This document shows, piece after piece, positions 1-8,198 of a DNA stretch of 47,968 nt. The stretch is from positions 1 through 47,968 of the forward strand of contig JAHFTX010000021.1 in the NCBI GenBank assembly GCA_023265395.1, read 5' to 3'. Source of the DNA: Thermoplasmata archaeon. Lineage in GTDB: Archaea; Thermoplasmatota; DTKX01; JAHFTX01. Below the pieces are notes generated by a model. That model did not search any database. It was given only the letters and a program-made list of their open reading frames with translations, and was not told the origin of the DNA. Each line of letters starts with the position of its first letter. The first letter of the stretch is position 1. Both the position numbers and the translations under genes were made by a program.

Positions 1-132
1 GACCGTACCTCGATGGCCGCCAACGTCAACGGCACCGCGCTGGGCTACCTGCGCACCGCCATCGAGCTCAACCGCCAGGGCATCGGAGGGGTGCTCAGCA
101 GCGCCCACCACCTCCCGCGGTTCTCGGACTGA
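1..132 (+). CDS. C-terminal fragment, possible 6-carboxyhexanoate-CoA ligase (BioW)
   Basis: The open frame enters from the left edge and ends at TGA 130-132, leaving the last 43 residues. The stop lies 22 bases before bioF on the same strand, so it is probably the first gene of the biotin operon seen here. The tail carries a V-N-G-x3-L-G-Y-L-R pattern that resembles, from memory, the conserved V-A-G-x3-G-Y-x-R stretch near the C-terminus of BioW, which makes pimeloyl-CoA from pimelate and would supply the substrate for the next gene. The fragment is short and the match was judged by eye, so the name is a suggestion. That it is a real coding tail in a bio operon is more secure. Confidence 0.4.
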   Translation, partial: DRTSMAANVNGTALGYLRTAIELNRQGIGGVLSSAHHLPRFSD

Positions 133-154
133 TCCTCGCATTCCTGGAGCCTCT

Positions 155-1345
155 GTGCCCTCGCCCGACCCCGCTGAGCGCACCGCTTTCGCCCGCGGCT
201 GGCTCTCGCAGCGGCAGGCGCTGGGGTTGTTGCGGGCACCAGCGAGCATCGGGGGCACCGGCTGGCAGGTGCGCGTCGACGGCCGCGTGCTGACCGTGCT
301 GGGATCCAACGACTACCTTGGCCTCGGACGTGACCCGCACGTGATCAACGCGATGCAGCAGGAGGCGGCGGCGATGGGCACCGCCTCGACGGGTTCCCGG
401 ACCCTGACGGGAAACCTCGAGGGCCACCTTGCGCTCGAGGAGGAATTGGCACAGTGGCTGGGCACCGAATCGGCCATCCTCTTTGGCAGCGGCTATGCCG
501 CCAACCTCGGGGTCATCTCTGCACTGGTCGGGAAGGAGGACCACATCGTCTCGGACGAACTCAACCACGCCTCGATCATCGACGGCTGTCGCCTCTCCCG
601 GGCGCGGGTCACGGTCACCCCCCATGGCGATGTCGAGGCCGTGCGCGCGGCGCTCGATGCGATCGGGCGTCGCGAGGCGGGGCAGGCCCCCCCGCTGGTG
701 GTCTGTGATTCGTTGACGTCGATGGAGGGGCTGCGTGCTCCCTTGCACAAACTCTCGGTCGCCTGCGCCTCGGCAGGTGCCCTGCTGCTCGTCGACGAGG
801 CGCACACCCTCGGACTGTATGGACCAGGCGGGAACGGGATGTGCACGCACACGGGGGTCCGACCGGACCTGATCAGTGGTTCGCTGGCAAAATCCACCGG
901 GAGCGTCGGTGGGTTCGCCGCTGGCACAGCACCGCTGATCGAGTTCATCCGACAGCGCGCCCGCGCGTACGTCTACTCCGCCGCGCTACCCCCCCCGGAC
1001 ATCGCTGCCGCCCGAGCAGCAGTGCGCCGCTGCCAGCAGGGGGACGACTTGCGCTCCGCCTTCTGGGAGCGAGACCTGCAGCTGCGCAAGGCACTGTCAG
1101 ACGTGCTCCTTCCCCACAGCGGCCGCGACCACATCCATGCGCTCTACACCTTCACCCCTGGCAGGACGCTGGCGCTCCAACAGGCCCTGCGGGATGCCGG
1201 ATTCCTGGTGCCAGGGATCCGCCCCCCCACCGTCAAGGAAGGGATGTTGCGCTTGAGCACCACCGCGGACACCCCCGCAGCGGCGCTCGAGCCCCTCGCA
1301 GCGGCGCTCGCTGCAGGGATCGCGACACTCCCACCCAACCCCTGA
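155..1345 (+). CDS. bioF: 8-amino-7-oxononanoate synthase
   Basis: PLP-dependent alpha-oxoamine synthase of 396 residues, the usual family length. It condenses pimeloyl-CoA (or ACP) with L-alanine to give 8-amino-7-oxononanoate, the first committed step of biotin ring assembly in the cytoplasm. The N-terminal motif SNDYLGL is at about 51-57, the cofactor-stacking histidine region NHAS at 137-140, the PLP-nitrogen-binding DEAH at 214-217, and the Schiff-base lysine is K246 in SLAKSTG. The family also includes glycine C-acetyltransferase, and residues alone do not separate the two cleanly. The bioD gene 45 bases downstream decides for BioF. Start is GTG 155, preceded by a weak TGGAG. Translation is probably coupled to the upstream partial gene. 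Confidence 0.9.
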   Translation: MPSPDPAERTAFARGWLSQRQALGLLRAPASIGGTGWQVRVDGRVLTVLGSNDYLGLGRDPHVINAMQQEAAAMGTASTGSRTLTGNLEGHLALEEELAQWLGTESAILFGSGYAANLGVISALVGKEDHIVSDELNHASIIDGCRLSRARVTVTPHGDVEAVRAALDAIGRREAGQAPPLVVCDSLTSMEGLRAPLHKLSVACASAGALLLVDEAHTLGLYGPGGNGMCTHTGVRPDLISGSLAKSTGSVGGFAAGTAPLIEFIRQRARAYVYSAALPPPDIAAARAAVRRCQQGDDLRSAFWERDLQLRKALSDVLLPHSGRDHIHALYTFTPGRTLALQQALRDAGFLVPGIRPPTVKEGMLRLSTTADTPAAALEPLAAALAAGIATLPPNP

Positions 1346-1390
1346 TGTGGCCTGAACCTTCAAGGGCAACGATTCTGTGGAGCGCCAACG

Positions 1391-2110
1391 ATGGTCCCTG
1401 CACTATTGGTCCTTGGCACCTCCACCGGCGTGGGCAAGACCGCCGTGGTCGGGGCGCTGGCGCTCTCGTGGCGCCACATGGGCCAGGTCCTGACGACCCG
1501 CAAGCCCTTCGCCGCCGGCTCGTGGGACGACACCGACATGCTCCGCACCCTGGGCCAGCTCGAGGAGCCACGGGAGCTGGTGACACCCTACTACTCCGAG
1601 CAGCCGTTGGTGCCCGCCCCAGGCTGGGCTGCCTGGGACCTGCAGACCGTCACCGACAAGGTCGCGGCCTGCATCGGTTCGGCGGCACCGCAGAACCATG
1701 TGGTCATCGTCGAGGGGATCGGCGGCGTGCGCTCGCCCCTGAGCGAGCGTGCAGACTTCTTGATGGTCGCAGGCCGGCTCGGGCTGCCGATGCTGCTGGT
1801 CAGCGACTGCGAGCTGGGGACCCTCTCGACGACGCTCCTGTGCTTGGAAGCAGCGACGCAGGAACGTGTGCGGGTGCTCGGGGTGGTGCTCAACCGTTAC
1901 CGTGCTGACGATGCCGTGCATCGGCACAACCTCGGGTACTTGCGCACCCACGCCGCCACGCCCGACCTGGTGGTCCCCCTGCCGTTCGTGCCGGCGGCAT
2001 CGACCGCGCGAGTGGTCGCCGCCACCTCGTCACACCTGCTCTCCGACGAGGAGGGGGGGGCCGAGCGGTTGCGCATGTTGATGGGGCTGATGGACCGGGC
2101 GGCTCGCTGA
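1391..2110 (+). CDS. bioD: Dethiobiotin synthetase
   Basis: 239-residue P-loop carboxylase that closes the ureido ring of biotin from 7,8-diaminononanoate, CO2 and ATP. The nucleotide loop GTSTGVGKT is at residues 9-17, with the glycine/threonine pattern of BioD (family GTDTxVGKT). The second family motif, VEGIGGVRSPL, lies near the middle and matches the BioD VEGAGG loop. The length fits the family (about 220-240). It follows bioF by 45 bases in the same operon. BioA and BioB are not in the window. Start ATG 1391 directly precedes the hydrophobic first strand. The 3' end meets the convergent minus-strand gene at 2121 with only 10 bases between. Confidence 0.88.
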   Translation: MVPALLVLGTSTGVGKTAVVGALALSWRHMGQVLTTRKPFAAGSWDDTDMLRTLGQLEEPRELVTPYYSEQPLVPAPGWAAWDLQTVTDKVAACIGSAAPQNHVVIVEGIGGVRSPLSERADFLMVAGRLGLPMLLVSDCELGTLSTTLLCLEAATQERVRVLGVVLNRYRADDAVHRHNLGYLRTHAATPDLVVPLPFVPAASTARVVAATSSHLLSDEEGGAERLRMLMGLMDRAAR

Positions 2111-2120
2111 GACGACCACC

Positions 2121-2630
2121 TCAGGGCGTGAGGGGTGGGTCGATTGGGACCCCCGCCTGGGAGAGGGCAGCGATCGCACCCTGCGGGTCACGGCAGCTGA
2201 AGGTGTGCTCGCGGCCGACGAGCGGGCGGATGCGGACCCCTTGGCTGCCAAAGGCGATGAAGCCCACCTCCCCCGTACGGGGGCTGAGGCGGATCCCCCA
2301 GCCATAGAAGTCGCGCAGGACCTTGTAGGGGCGCTCTTGGGCGCCTTGGAGGTCCGCCACGGCGAAGCGCTTGCGGTAGATCGGGAACCCAAAGGTCAGC
2401 TGCGCCTGGGTGATCGCGATGCCCAGCGAGCGGAAGCCGACCGCGAAGACCAGCAGCATCAGGCCGATGGCGAGTGTCAGCGGGACCGCCCACCATTCCG
2501 AGGACCTCAGGGTCCGTTGCGCGTCCATGCTTAGGAGGAGGCCCAACGCAAGCAGCCCGGCACCGCTGCAGGGGAGCACGAGCAGCCAGGCCGTGGTGCG
2601 CTCGGCAAAGAGGGTCTGCTGGTCGGTCAT
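2121..2630 (-). CDS. Small membrane protein with PH-like domain
   Basis: 169 residues. Two hydrophobic segments (about 14-34 and 47-66) are joined by a short loop, followed by a soluble domain of about 90 residues rich in beta-strand patterns. This architecture, two N-terminal helices plus a bacterial-PH-like domain, is common in small membrane proteins of unknown role, and the match here rests on layout, not on a diagnostic motif. The start ATG 2630-2628 overlaps the stop of the glycosyltransferase gene (ATGA, 4 bases), so the two are translationally coupled and may act at the same membrane. The specific function is not known. Confidence 0.7.
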   Translation of the reverse strand: MTDQQTLFAERTTAWLLVLPCSGAGLLALGLLLSMDAQRTLRSSEWWAVPLTLAIGLMLLVFAVGFRSLGIAITQAQLTFGFPIYRKRFAVADLQGAQERPYKVLRDFYGWGIRLSPRTGEVGFIAFGSQGVRIRPLVGREHTFSCRDPQGAIAALSQAGVPIDPPLTP

Positions 2631-3346
2631 CGTCGCTCCTTGGGGATCGGTCGCACCCTCTTGGAGAAGAGGAATAAGAGGTTTCTCTTACCATCGGCCC
2701 AGGAGGCGAGCTTGACCTCCCCTTCGCGGATGCGGTAGTCGATGGGGACCTCCTTGGCGGCGATCCCCGGCCGCTTGAAGCACTCGATCTTGATCTCCTC
2801 GCTCAGCGGCATCCCATCGGCGGTCAGCTCGATCCGCGCGAGGATGCTCCGCCGGAACACCCACATGCCGCTCTGGCTGTCGTGGACCTTGACCCGATGG
2901 AGCACCCGCATGGTCGTGCTCAGCAGCCAGTTGCCCAGACGGTGCTTGCCGCTCATCGCCTCGGGGCGCAGCTGGGCCAGGCGGTCACCGGTGATGAAGT
3001 CGAGGTGCTCAGCCTCGAGTTGCGCGATGAGCGCCGGGATCCGCTCGGCGGGGTAGGTGCAATCGCCATCGAGGGTGGCGATGAAGGTGCCCTGCGCCTG
3101 GTCGAAGCCGGTGCGGTAGGCGCGCCCATACCCCTTGCGCGGCTCGGTGATGACCCGCGCGCCCCTCCCCTCGGCGATCTGCTGGGTGCCATCGGTGCTG
3201 TTGCCGTCGACGACGAGCACCTCCAACCCCTGCATCGGGGGGATGCCGTCGAGGACCTTGCCGATGCCCTCGGCTTCGTTGATGGTCGGGATGATCACGC
3301 TCACGCGCACGGCTGCTCCCTGGGGCGGCTGCGGCGGCACGGCCAC
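2627..3346 (-). CDS. Family 2 glycosyltransferase (dolichyl-phosphate sugar synthase type)
   Basis: 239-residue GT-A fold enzyme without membrane segments. It opens with the GT2 signature SVIIPTINEAEGI (about 16-28), then VLVVDGNSTDGT, and the metal-binding LDGDCTYP. The length and the DGNSTDGT/DGDCTYP pair resemble dolichyl-phosphate mannose or glucose synthases, which load a sugar onto a polyprenyl carrier at the inner face of the membrane for protein or lipid glycosylation. The donor and acceptor cannot be read from sequence. Start GTG 3346 has a GGAGGGA ribosome site at 3351-3357. It lies 17 bases after the zinc-ribbon membrane protein and is coupled to the PH-like gene, so the three form an envelope-related operon. 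Confidence 0.85.
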   Translation of the reverse strand: MAVPPQPPQGAAVRVSVIIPTINEAEGIGKVLDGIPPMQGLEVLVVDGNSTDGTQQIAEGRGARVITEPRKGYGRAYRTGFDQAQGTFIATLDGDCTYPAERIPALIAQLEAEHLDFITGDRLAQLRPEAMSGKHRLGNWLLSTTMRVLHRVKVHDSQSGMWVFRRSILARIELTADGMPLSEEIKIECFKRPGIAAKEVPIDYRIREGEVKLASWADGKRNLLFLFSKRVRPIPKERR

Positions 3347-3363
3347 GGTCTCCCTCCTTTGCC

Positions 3364-5292
3364 CTAGGCTAGGGCGGTCTCACAGTAGGGACAGATCTTC
3401 CACTTGGGCTTGGTCGCCTTGCCACACCCTGGGCAGACCGGTGCAGCCGCTGGCGGAGCGGCGGCGACGGGGGCGGCGGCAGCGGGTGCTGCCGCAGGTG
3501 CGGGCGCGGCCTTGGGGGGAGGTGCGGTGACTCGGATCTGGCCGCCCAGTTGGCCCGAACCGATCGCGGCGGTGATGGCCGCTGCCAGCTCGGTCGCCTC
3601 GTCAGCCAGCCCCGCAGCGGTCTTGCTGTCCCAATCGGAGAGGGCTCCGCGCGCGTCGTCGATGAGGTCGCGCGCCTCGGTGACGTCCATCCGCATCTGC
3701 GCCGTGATGTTGCGCCCCTCGACGTGCGCGCGCATCTGCGCGACGGCCTCACTTGCTTCTCGGACGGCAACCTCGGCGCGGGAGTGGAGTGTGGGATTGA
3801 AGTCCGCAGGCTTGGGTTTGATTGCATCCGTCGCGGTGGTCTCGGCGACGGTCGCCCCTCCGCCGCCGAGCGAAGGGTCCCAGTCGTCGCCCTTGGAAGG
3901 GTCCCATTCCTTCTCCTCAGGACCACGGCGGCCCTTGGCGGCGGCGACGGCGATCGATCCCTCGGGTGCTTCCCCGATCGGGTAGATGATCGCCTGGCAT
4001 GCGGGACACTCCTTCCAGCCTGCCTGCAGCCCCATGCCGCAGCCAGGGCAGTTGGTCGGCCATTGCCTGCCGTCGGCAGCCGCGGGCGCGACCTCTTGGG
4101 CCGTGGAAGCGTCGAAATCCTTGCCCGTGACCGAGATCATCTGCACCTTCTTGGTCTCGATGAGGCCGGCCTTCTCCAGTGCCGGCTTGAGGTCATCGAA
4201 GGCGTTGGTGGCGTAGAGCTCGGCCTCCACGTAGTTCTCGGTCTCGAGCGACTCGTTTGCTTGGTTGAGGAGCATCTGCGCACGGGAGGCATCGAGCGAT
4301 GCACCCGAAGCGATGTCGATGTGCTTCTGGGCCTTCTCGATGGCGCGGCGCGCCTGCTTGTCGGAGGCCGCGAGCGTGCTGGCTGGGGCAGGCGGCTCCT
4401 TGGCCTCGGCGCCCGACACGGCACCCGTGGCCTCGGCCGCCGCACCCTGCGTGCCAGCGGTCGTCAATCGTCCATGGGCCATCTCCTCGAGCAGCGACGA
4501 GCCGCTGGCAGGCCCTTTGGCGCTGGCACTGACGCCCGCGGAGTTGGTCAGCACCGAGCGTCCATCGCTGGTCAGGCCTGTCGGGCGCAGTCTGACCAGT
4601 CGGTCTCGGCGCTCACGGTAATAGTCGTAGGGCTGCTTGCCATGGTAGCGCGGACCGCCGCTGACCGCCGTGAGCGTGTCGACCTTGGTGTTGTAGAGCG
4701 CTTGCTCGCGCGCCTGGCGTGCCTTCTTGCTGCGTGCGCGCAGCAGCACGATCAGGATGATCGGTACGGGGATGACCAGCACCACCACCGGCACTCCTGC
4801 GACGGTGGGTCCGAAGCTCGTCCCCCCAAGGCCGCCGGCCTGGACCTTGATCGTGACATGGTTCGACTCGGTCAGCAGTGCACCTGCGGAGGTCACCCGG
4901 ACGACGATCTCGTAGGTCCCCCCCTTCTTTGGGGCATAGCTGAAGGTCTCGCCGTGGGCCGAGCCCACCGGGATCGAGACGGTCCAGGTCTTCTCGGCAT
5001 CTCCAGGGATCGTCGTGAAGATGTAGAGTGAAATCACGACGGCCAAGGGTTCGTCACCGGTGTTGGCGACGCTGATCTGCAGCGGCGCCGTCTCCCCGAT
5101 GTTCATCGATTCGACATCGGTGAGCAGTGAGGCAGATGCCGACGTCGCACCGAGTGCCGGGAGGCTGCAGAGCAGCGTCAGCGCCCACAGCGTCAGGGCG
5201 ACCGCCGCGACCCGAGGACCGTTGGCCCCCTCTCCCCGCAGGGTAGGGAATCTCCCCGCTGGGGACGCTACGGGTGCCCGAACCGCACGCAC
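3364..5292 (-). CDS. Membrane protein with extracellular CARDB-like domain and two cytoplasmic zinc ribbons
   Basis: 642 residues. A signal-like hydrophobic segment lies at about 29-48, then a domain of about 100 residues with the CARDB/Ig-like look (adhesion-type beta sandwich), a transmembrane helix at about 164-184 followed by a basic stretch, and a long cytoplasmic part. The latter holds a helical, Ala/Glu-rich segment, a first zinc ribbon at about 414-432 (CPGC and CPAC pairs), another helical region, an Ala/Pro linker and a C-terminal ribbon with C620, C623, C634 and C637. The second ribbon shares the CPxC...K/W-K-x-CPxC tail with the large PKD protein at 44585. Start GTG 5292 lies about 23 bases after a TATA-like box, so the message may be leaderless. 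The layout suggests a surface sensor or anchor with an internal interaction module. The function is not known. Confidence 0.8.
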   Translation of the reverse strand: MRAVRAPVASPAGRFPTLRGEGANGPRVAAVALTLWALTLLCSLPALGATSASASLLTDVESMNIGETAPLQISVANTGDEPLAVVISLYIFTTIPGDAEKTWTVSIPVGSAHGETFSYAPKKGGTYEIVVRVTSAGALLTESNHVTIKVQAGGLGGTSFGPTVAGVPVVVLVIPVPIILIVLLRARSKKARQAREQALYNTKVDTLTAVSGGPRYHGKQPYDYYRERRDRLVRLRPTGLTSDGRSVLTNSAGVSASAKGPASGSSLLEEMAHGRLTTAGTQGAAAEATGAVSGAEAKEPPAPASTLAASDKQARRAIEKAQKHIDIASGASLDASRAQMLLNQANESLETENYVEAELYATNAFDDLKPALEKAGLIETKKVQMISVTGKDFDASTAQEVAPAAADGRQWPTNCPGCGMGLQAGWKECPACQAIIYPIGEAPEGSIAVAAAKGRRGPEEKEWDPSKGDDWDPSLGGGGATVAETTATDAIKPKPADFNPTLHSRAEVAVREASEAVAQMRAHVEGRNITAQMRMDVTEARDLIDDARGALSDWDSKTAAGLADEATELAAAITAAIGSGQLGGQIRVTAPPPKAAPAPAAAPAAAAPVAAAPPAAAPVCPGCGKATKPKWKICPYCETALA

Positions 5293-5312
5293 GGCCCGAG
5301 GTATCGGTCCTG

Positions 5313-5588
5313 CTACTTATAGGGAATGGGGCTGGCGAAGGACAGCAGCGTCTGCTGTCGGGGACGTGCCTGCGGCAGGCGCGGCAACAGGCGCGCGACG
5401 GCCTCGTCTCCCCCGAGCGCGCGTGCGGCCATCACTGCGGCCTCCTCCCAGCCGATCCGATAGAGTCCCGTGAAGCGGGTCAGCAGTGTCTCCACGCGCC
5501 GCGGGTCGGCGCCGGCGGGTAGCACCTCGAGCACCAACGCTGCGACGGAACGGTCTGCGCTGCGTGGCATCGGAGTCCGCCCACTCAT
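5313..5588 (-). CDS. Small helical protein of unknown function
   Basis: 91 residues, no membrane segment, mostly helix-forming with Arg/Ala/Leu-rich amphipathic stretches and no recognised motif. I accept it as a gene because it fills the gap without overlapping a better candidate, has the high third-position GC of its neighbours, ends 21 bases before the next gene on its strand and has a TATA-like box centred about 29 bases before its ATG. Its stop codon overlaps the likely promoter of the downstream zinc-ribbon gene. It could still be a chance open frame. Confidence 0.5.
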   Translation of the reverse strand: MSGRTPMPRSADRSVAALVLEVLPAGADPRRVETLLTRFTGLYRIGWEEAAVMAARALGGDEAVARLLPRLPQARPRQQTLLSFASPIPYK

Positions 5589-5610
5589 GCTCCTGCCTTG
5601 GGTGCTGCCG

Positions 5611-5624
5611 GGACATCAAGGCCC
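5611..5624 (-). promoter_or_regulatory. TATA-like box for the 5588 gene
   Basis: Minus strand GGCCTTGATGTCC, centred about 29 bases before ATG 5588, the distance expected of a leaderless archaeal promoter. Confidence 0.4.
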
Positions 5625-5687
5625 CTATCAGAGGAGGGTGGGTGTGGGTTCCGCTCTTCGCGGCGCCGCTGTCCCCCTCATGGGCGC

Positions 5688-5700
5688 CCAAGGCTTATGG
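5688..5700 (+). promoter_or_regulatory. TATA-like box for phosphomevalonate dehydratase
   Basis: CCAAGGCTTATGG, about 38 bases before ATG 5734. It gives a short leader of about 10 bases. GGAGG lies at 5706-5710. Confidence 0.45.
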
Positions 5701-5733
5701 GGCAGGAGGGAGCAGAATGGGGCAGGCACGCAG

Positions 5734-6951
5734 ATGGACCTGAGCGTCACCGAGCAGGCGATCCTCGATGGCGAGGAGGGGGCGGGTGCGGCCACGGCGA
5801 TGGAGCTCGTCGTGGGCCTCGGCACCATCTTCGGCTCGCAGCGGCTGATCCCGATATCCTCGGCGCAGGTCTCGGGGGTCAGCTACAAGACCATCGGCGA
5901 GGCCGGTGCGCACTGGCTTGAGGAGTTCGGCGCTGACGCGAGGGTGCGCGTGCCCACCTACCTCAATCCCTCGGGCATGGACTCGGCGCAGTGGCAGTCG
6001 ATGGGCATCAGCCAGGAGTTCCACGATGGCCAGGAGCGGATCCTCAAGGCCTATGCCCGCATCGGAGTCGAACTCTCCCAGACGTGCACGCCCTACCAGA
6101 CCCATCGCCGCCCCCACGCCGGCGAGCACCTCGCCTACGCCGAGAGCAGCGCGGTGGTGTTCGTCAACAGTGTCATCGGTGCCCGCACCAATCGCGAAGG
6201 AGGCCCCGCGGCGCTGGCCGCCGCGATCGTCGGCCGCACCGCCGAGTATGGCTTCCACCTCCCAGCGGCCCGAGCGCCCCAGGTCCTCATCGAGGTCGAT
6301 TCGCCCACAGTCAACTTCGCCCTGCTGGGCAACGTCGTCGGTGGCCTCGTCGGGGGCAAGGTGCCCTACGTCCGACTCCTCCACCCGCTGGATGATGACC
6401 TTCCCGGGCTGCGCTGGTACCGCGGGGGTCGCCCAACGGAGGACGAGCTCAAGTGGTTCGGTGCCGCCGCTGCAGCGTCGGGATCGGTGGCGATGTTCCA
6501 TCTGGAGGGGCGGACGCCCGATTGGCAGCAGCAGTCGGTGGAAGGGCTCGAACGCATCACGATCACCCCCCAGATGCTGGCGTCGACCTCGACCAAGCTG
6601 ACCAACGCCGACAAGGTCGACCTGGTCGCCATCGGTTGTCCCCATTGCTCGGTCGAGGAGCTCAACACCATCGCGGCGCTCCTCAAGGACCACGACGGGC
6701 CACGGTCGGGTGCCGAGCTGTGGGTGTGCACCAACCACGAGAACCGGGCAGCTGCCCCCGAAGCGGTCGAACAGATCGAGCGCTGGGGCAAGGTCATCGT
6801 CGACACCTGCATGGTCGTCTGCCCCATCGAGGAACTGCATCACTCCACCGCGGTGCCCTCGGCCAAGGCGGCCAAGTACCTGCGGCTGGAGAGTTTCGGC
6901 GGGCAGAAGGTGTTCTTCGGCAACTTCGCCGAGGTGCTCCATCTGCTCTAG
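5734..6951 (+). CDS. Phosphomevalonate dehydratase large subunit (aconitase X catalytic domain)
   Basis: 405 residues from ATG 5734, the usual length of the archaeal aconitase-X large subunit; upstream in-frame codons look non-coding. In archaea this protein and the small subunit next to it dehydrate (R)-5-phosphomevalonate to trans-anhydromevalonate 5-phosphate, a step of the archaeal mevalonate route to isoprenoid lipids. Family features are TCTPYQ (C118), the GEH...ESSAVVFVNS block, GARTNREGGP (149-158), GCPHCS (C302, C305) and DTCMVVC (C359, C363). C118, C302 and C359 are the best candidates for the 4Fe-4S ligands. The swivel subunit follows after 10 bases. Bacterial aconitase-X members act on hydroxyproline, but the archaeal context and split subunits favour the mevalonate role. 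Confidence 0.87.
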   Translation: MDLSVTEQAILDGEEGAGAATAMELVVGLGTIFGSQRLIPISSAQVSGVSYKTIGEAGAHWLEEFGADARVRVPTYLNPSGMDSAQWQSMGISQEFHDGQERILKAYARIGVELSQTCTPYQTHRRPHAGEHLAYAESSAVVFVNSVIGARTNREGGPAALAAAIVGRTAEYGFHLPAARAPQVLIEVDSPTVNFALLGNVVGGLVGGKVPYVRLLHPLDDDLPGLRWYRGGRPTEDELKWFGAAAAASGSVAMFHLEGRTPDWQQQSVEGLERITITPQMLASTSTKLTNADKVDLVAIGCPHCSVEELNTIAALLKDHDGPRSGAELWVCTNHENRAAAPEAVEQIERWGKVIVDTCMVVCPIEELHHSTAVPSAKAAKYLRLESFGGQKVFFGNFAEVLHLL

Positions 6952-6961
6952 GGAGGGACCG

Positions 6962-7363
6962 ATGGCCGCACACTTTGCGCTGAAGGGCCGACGCATCGCC
7001 CGTGGGCGCGCCCGCGGTGTGGTGCTGCGCTCGGAGCAGCCGATATCGTTCCTTGGAGAGGTCAATCCTCAGACCGGGGTGATCGAGGCCGAGGACAACC
7101 CCTTGCGCGGCCGCTCGATCGCTGGGAGCGTCTTTGCCTTTCCCCACGGGCGCGGATCGACCGTCGGCTCCTACGTCATCTACCGGCTCAAGGTCAACGG
7201 TGTCGCCCCGGTGGCGCTCATCAACGCCCTGGCCGAACCGATCGTCGCCACCGGTGCGATCATGGCCGGCCTGCCGATGGTCGACCAAGTGGTCCTCGAG
7301 TCGTTGCCGCAGGGCGCCTCGGTCGAGGTCGATGCCGACGTCGGGGTCGTAACCTTCTTGTGA
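6962..7363 (+). CDS. Phosphomevalonate dehydratase small subunit (aconitase X swivelling domain)
   Basis: 133 residues, the small beta/alpha swivel domain that closes over the active site of the large subunit. The conserved block GRGSTVGSYVIYRL (about residues 63-76) holds the substrate-binding serine region of the family, and the centre has the expected P-x-A-L-I-N pattern. It starts at ATG 6962, 10 bases after the large-subunit stop with GGGAGG between them, so the two are made in one operon and act as a heterodimer. Archaea usually encode the two parts as separate genes, as here; many bacteria fuse them. Confidence 0.88.
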   Translation: MAAHFALKGRRIARGRARGVVLRSEQPISFLGEVNPQTGVIEAEDNPLRGRSIAGSVFAFPHGRGSTVGSYVIYRLKVNGVAPVALINALAEPIVATGAIMAGLPMVDQVVLESLPQGASVEVDADVGVVTFL

Positions 7364-7385
7364 GGGTCCCGGCCAATGGGTGTCG

Positions 7386-8126
7386 ATGGCAGAGGAGCTC
7401 CCGCCCAAGCGCAAGAAGGCAAAGAAGGCGCTGACACCGCCCCGTGCCAGCGCGGGTGCCGATTGGCCGCTGCCGGCAGACTACGAGGGCCTGGCCCTGC
7501 TGGTGCTGCAGCTGCGTGCCGAGCTCAAGACGCTCCGCGCCGCCGCGGGTTCTGAGGATGCCGTGCTGGCGCTGCGCGCGGCGCATAAGGAGGTCGAGCG
7601 GCTGCGAGAGGAGGTGCGTCGCCTCGAGGGGGCGTTCGGCCGCATGGGCGCGCTCGAACGGGACCTCTCTCGGGTCTTGAGCAAGCTCGACGGTCTGGAG
7701 GAGCGCGCCGGCAGCGCGATCGAGGATGTGGGGACCCTCAAGGGCCGCTTCCAGGTCGTCGAACAGGACCTCGGCCGCGTCGTGACGTTGGCGCGGCAGG
7801 TCTCGACCCAGATGGACCTGCCCCTGCCAGCGATCACCGCGCCCCCCCCGAGCAGCACCCCCCGCATCGACAGCACCCCGCCCCCTTTGGCGGAGCAGAC
7901 GGGTCTCGGATGGCAGGAACAGGATGGGGACCGCCGCCCCTCAGGCTCGATGCCTGCACCACGCAGTGAATCGGCGGCGCGTCGGGATGTGACCATGCTG
8001 GAGCAGAGCGGCACCCAGCAGGATTCCGACATGGAGCGCGTCGAGGACGAGCTGGTCACGTCCCGTGGCGAGCGCGTGCCTGCCAAGGAGGCCAATGGTC
8101 GGGCCAACCGTGCACCTCCTTCGTGA
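7386..8126 (+). CDS. Coiled-coil protein with disordered C-terminal half
   Basis: 246 residues from ATG 7386 (a GTG two codons upstream is an alternative). A lysine-rich N-terminus of about 20 residues is followed by a long helical heptad-like region at about 35-145 (repeated L/V-x-R-x-L-x-E/D patterns), then a Pro/Ser/Thr-rich tail with no predicted fold. No enzyme motif is present. It begins 22 bases after the dehydratase swivel subunit on the same strand and is probably in the same transcript. The shape suggests a scaffold or DNA/membrane-associated coiled coil. I do not recognise a named family. Confidence 0.72.
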   Translation: MAEELPPKRKKAKKALTPPRASAGADWPLPADYEGLALLVLQLRAELKTLRAAAGSEDAVLALRAAHKEVERLREEVRRLEGAFGRMGALERDLSRVLSKLDGLEERAGSAIEDVGTLKGRFQVVEQDLGRVVTLARQVSTQMDLPLPAITAPPPSSTPRIDSTPPPLAEQTGLGWQEQDGDRRPSGSMPAPRSESAARRDVTMLEQSGTQQDSDMERVEDELVTSRGERVPAKEANGRANRAPPS

Positions 8127-8160
8127 GCAGCCCGCGTACCCGCCGGTCAGCAGCCTTGCG

Positions 8161-8174
8161 GCAAAGCTTTAACG
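8161..8174 (+). promoter_or_regulatory. BRE/TATA box of the solenoid gene
   Basis: GCAAAGCTTTAACG begins 38 bases before ATG 8199. It fits the recurrent box in this window and favours that start over GTG 8187. Confidence 0.55.
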
Positions 8175-8198
8175 GGGCCCTCCCGGGTGGGTCGGTCC

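Noticed and set aside
3550-5031. Plus-strand open frame of 493 codons
   Set aside because: Antisense to the zinc-ribbon membrane protein; no start signal or motif.
5470-5733. N-terminal extension of the aconitase-X large subunit
   Set aside because: The 88 upstream codons overlap the small minus-strand gene and the promoter, and family length and conservation begin at ATG 5734.
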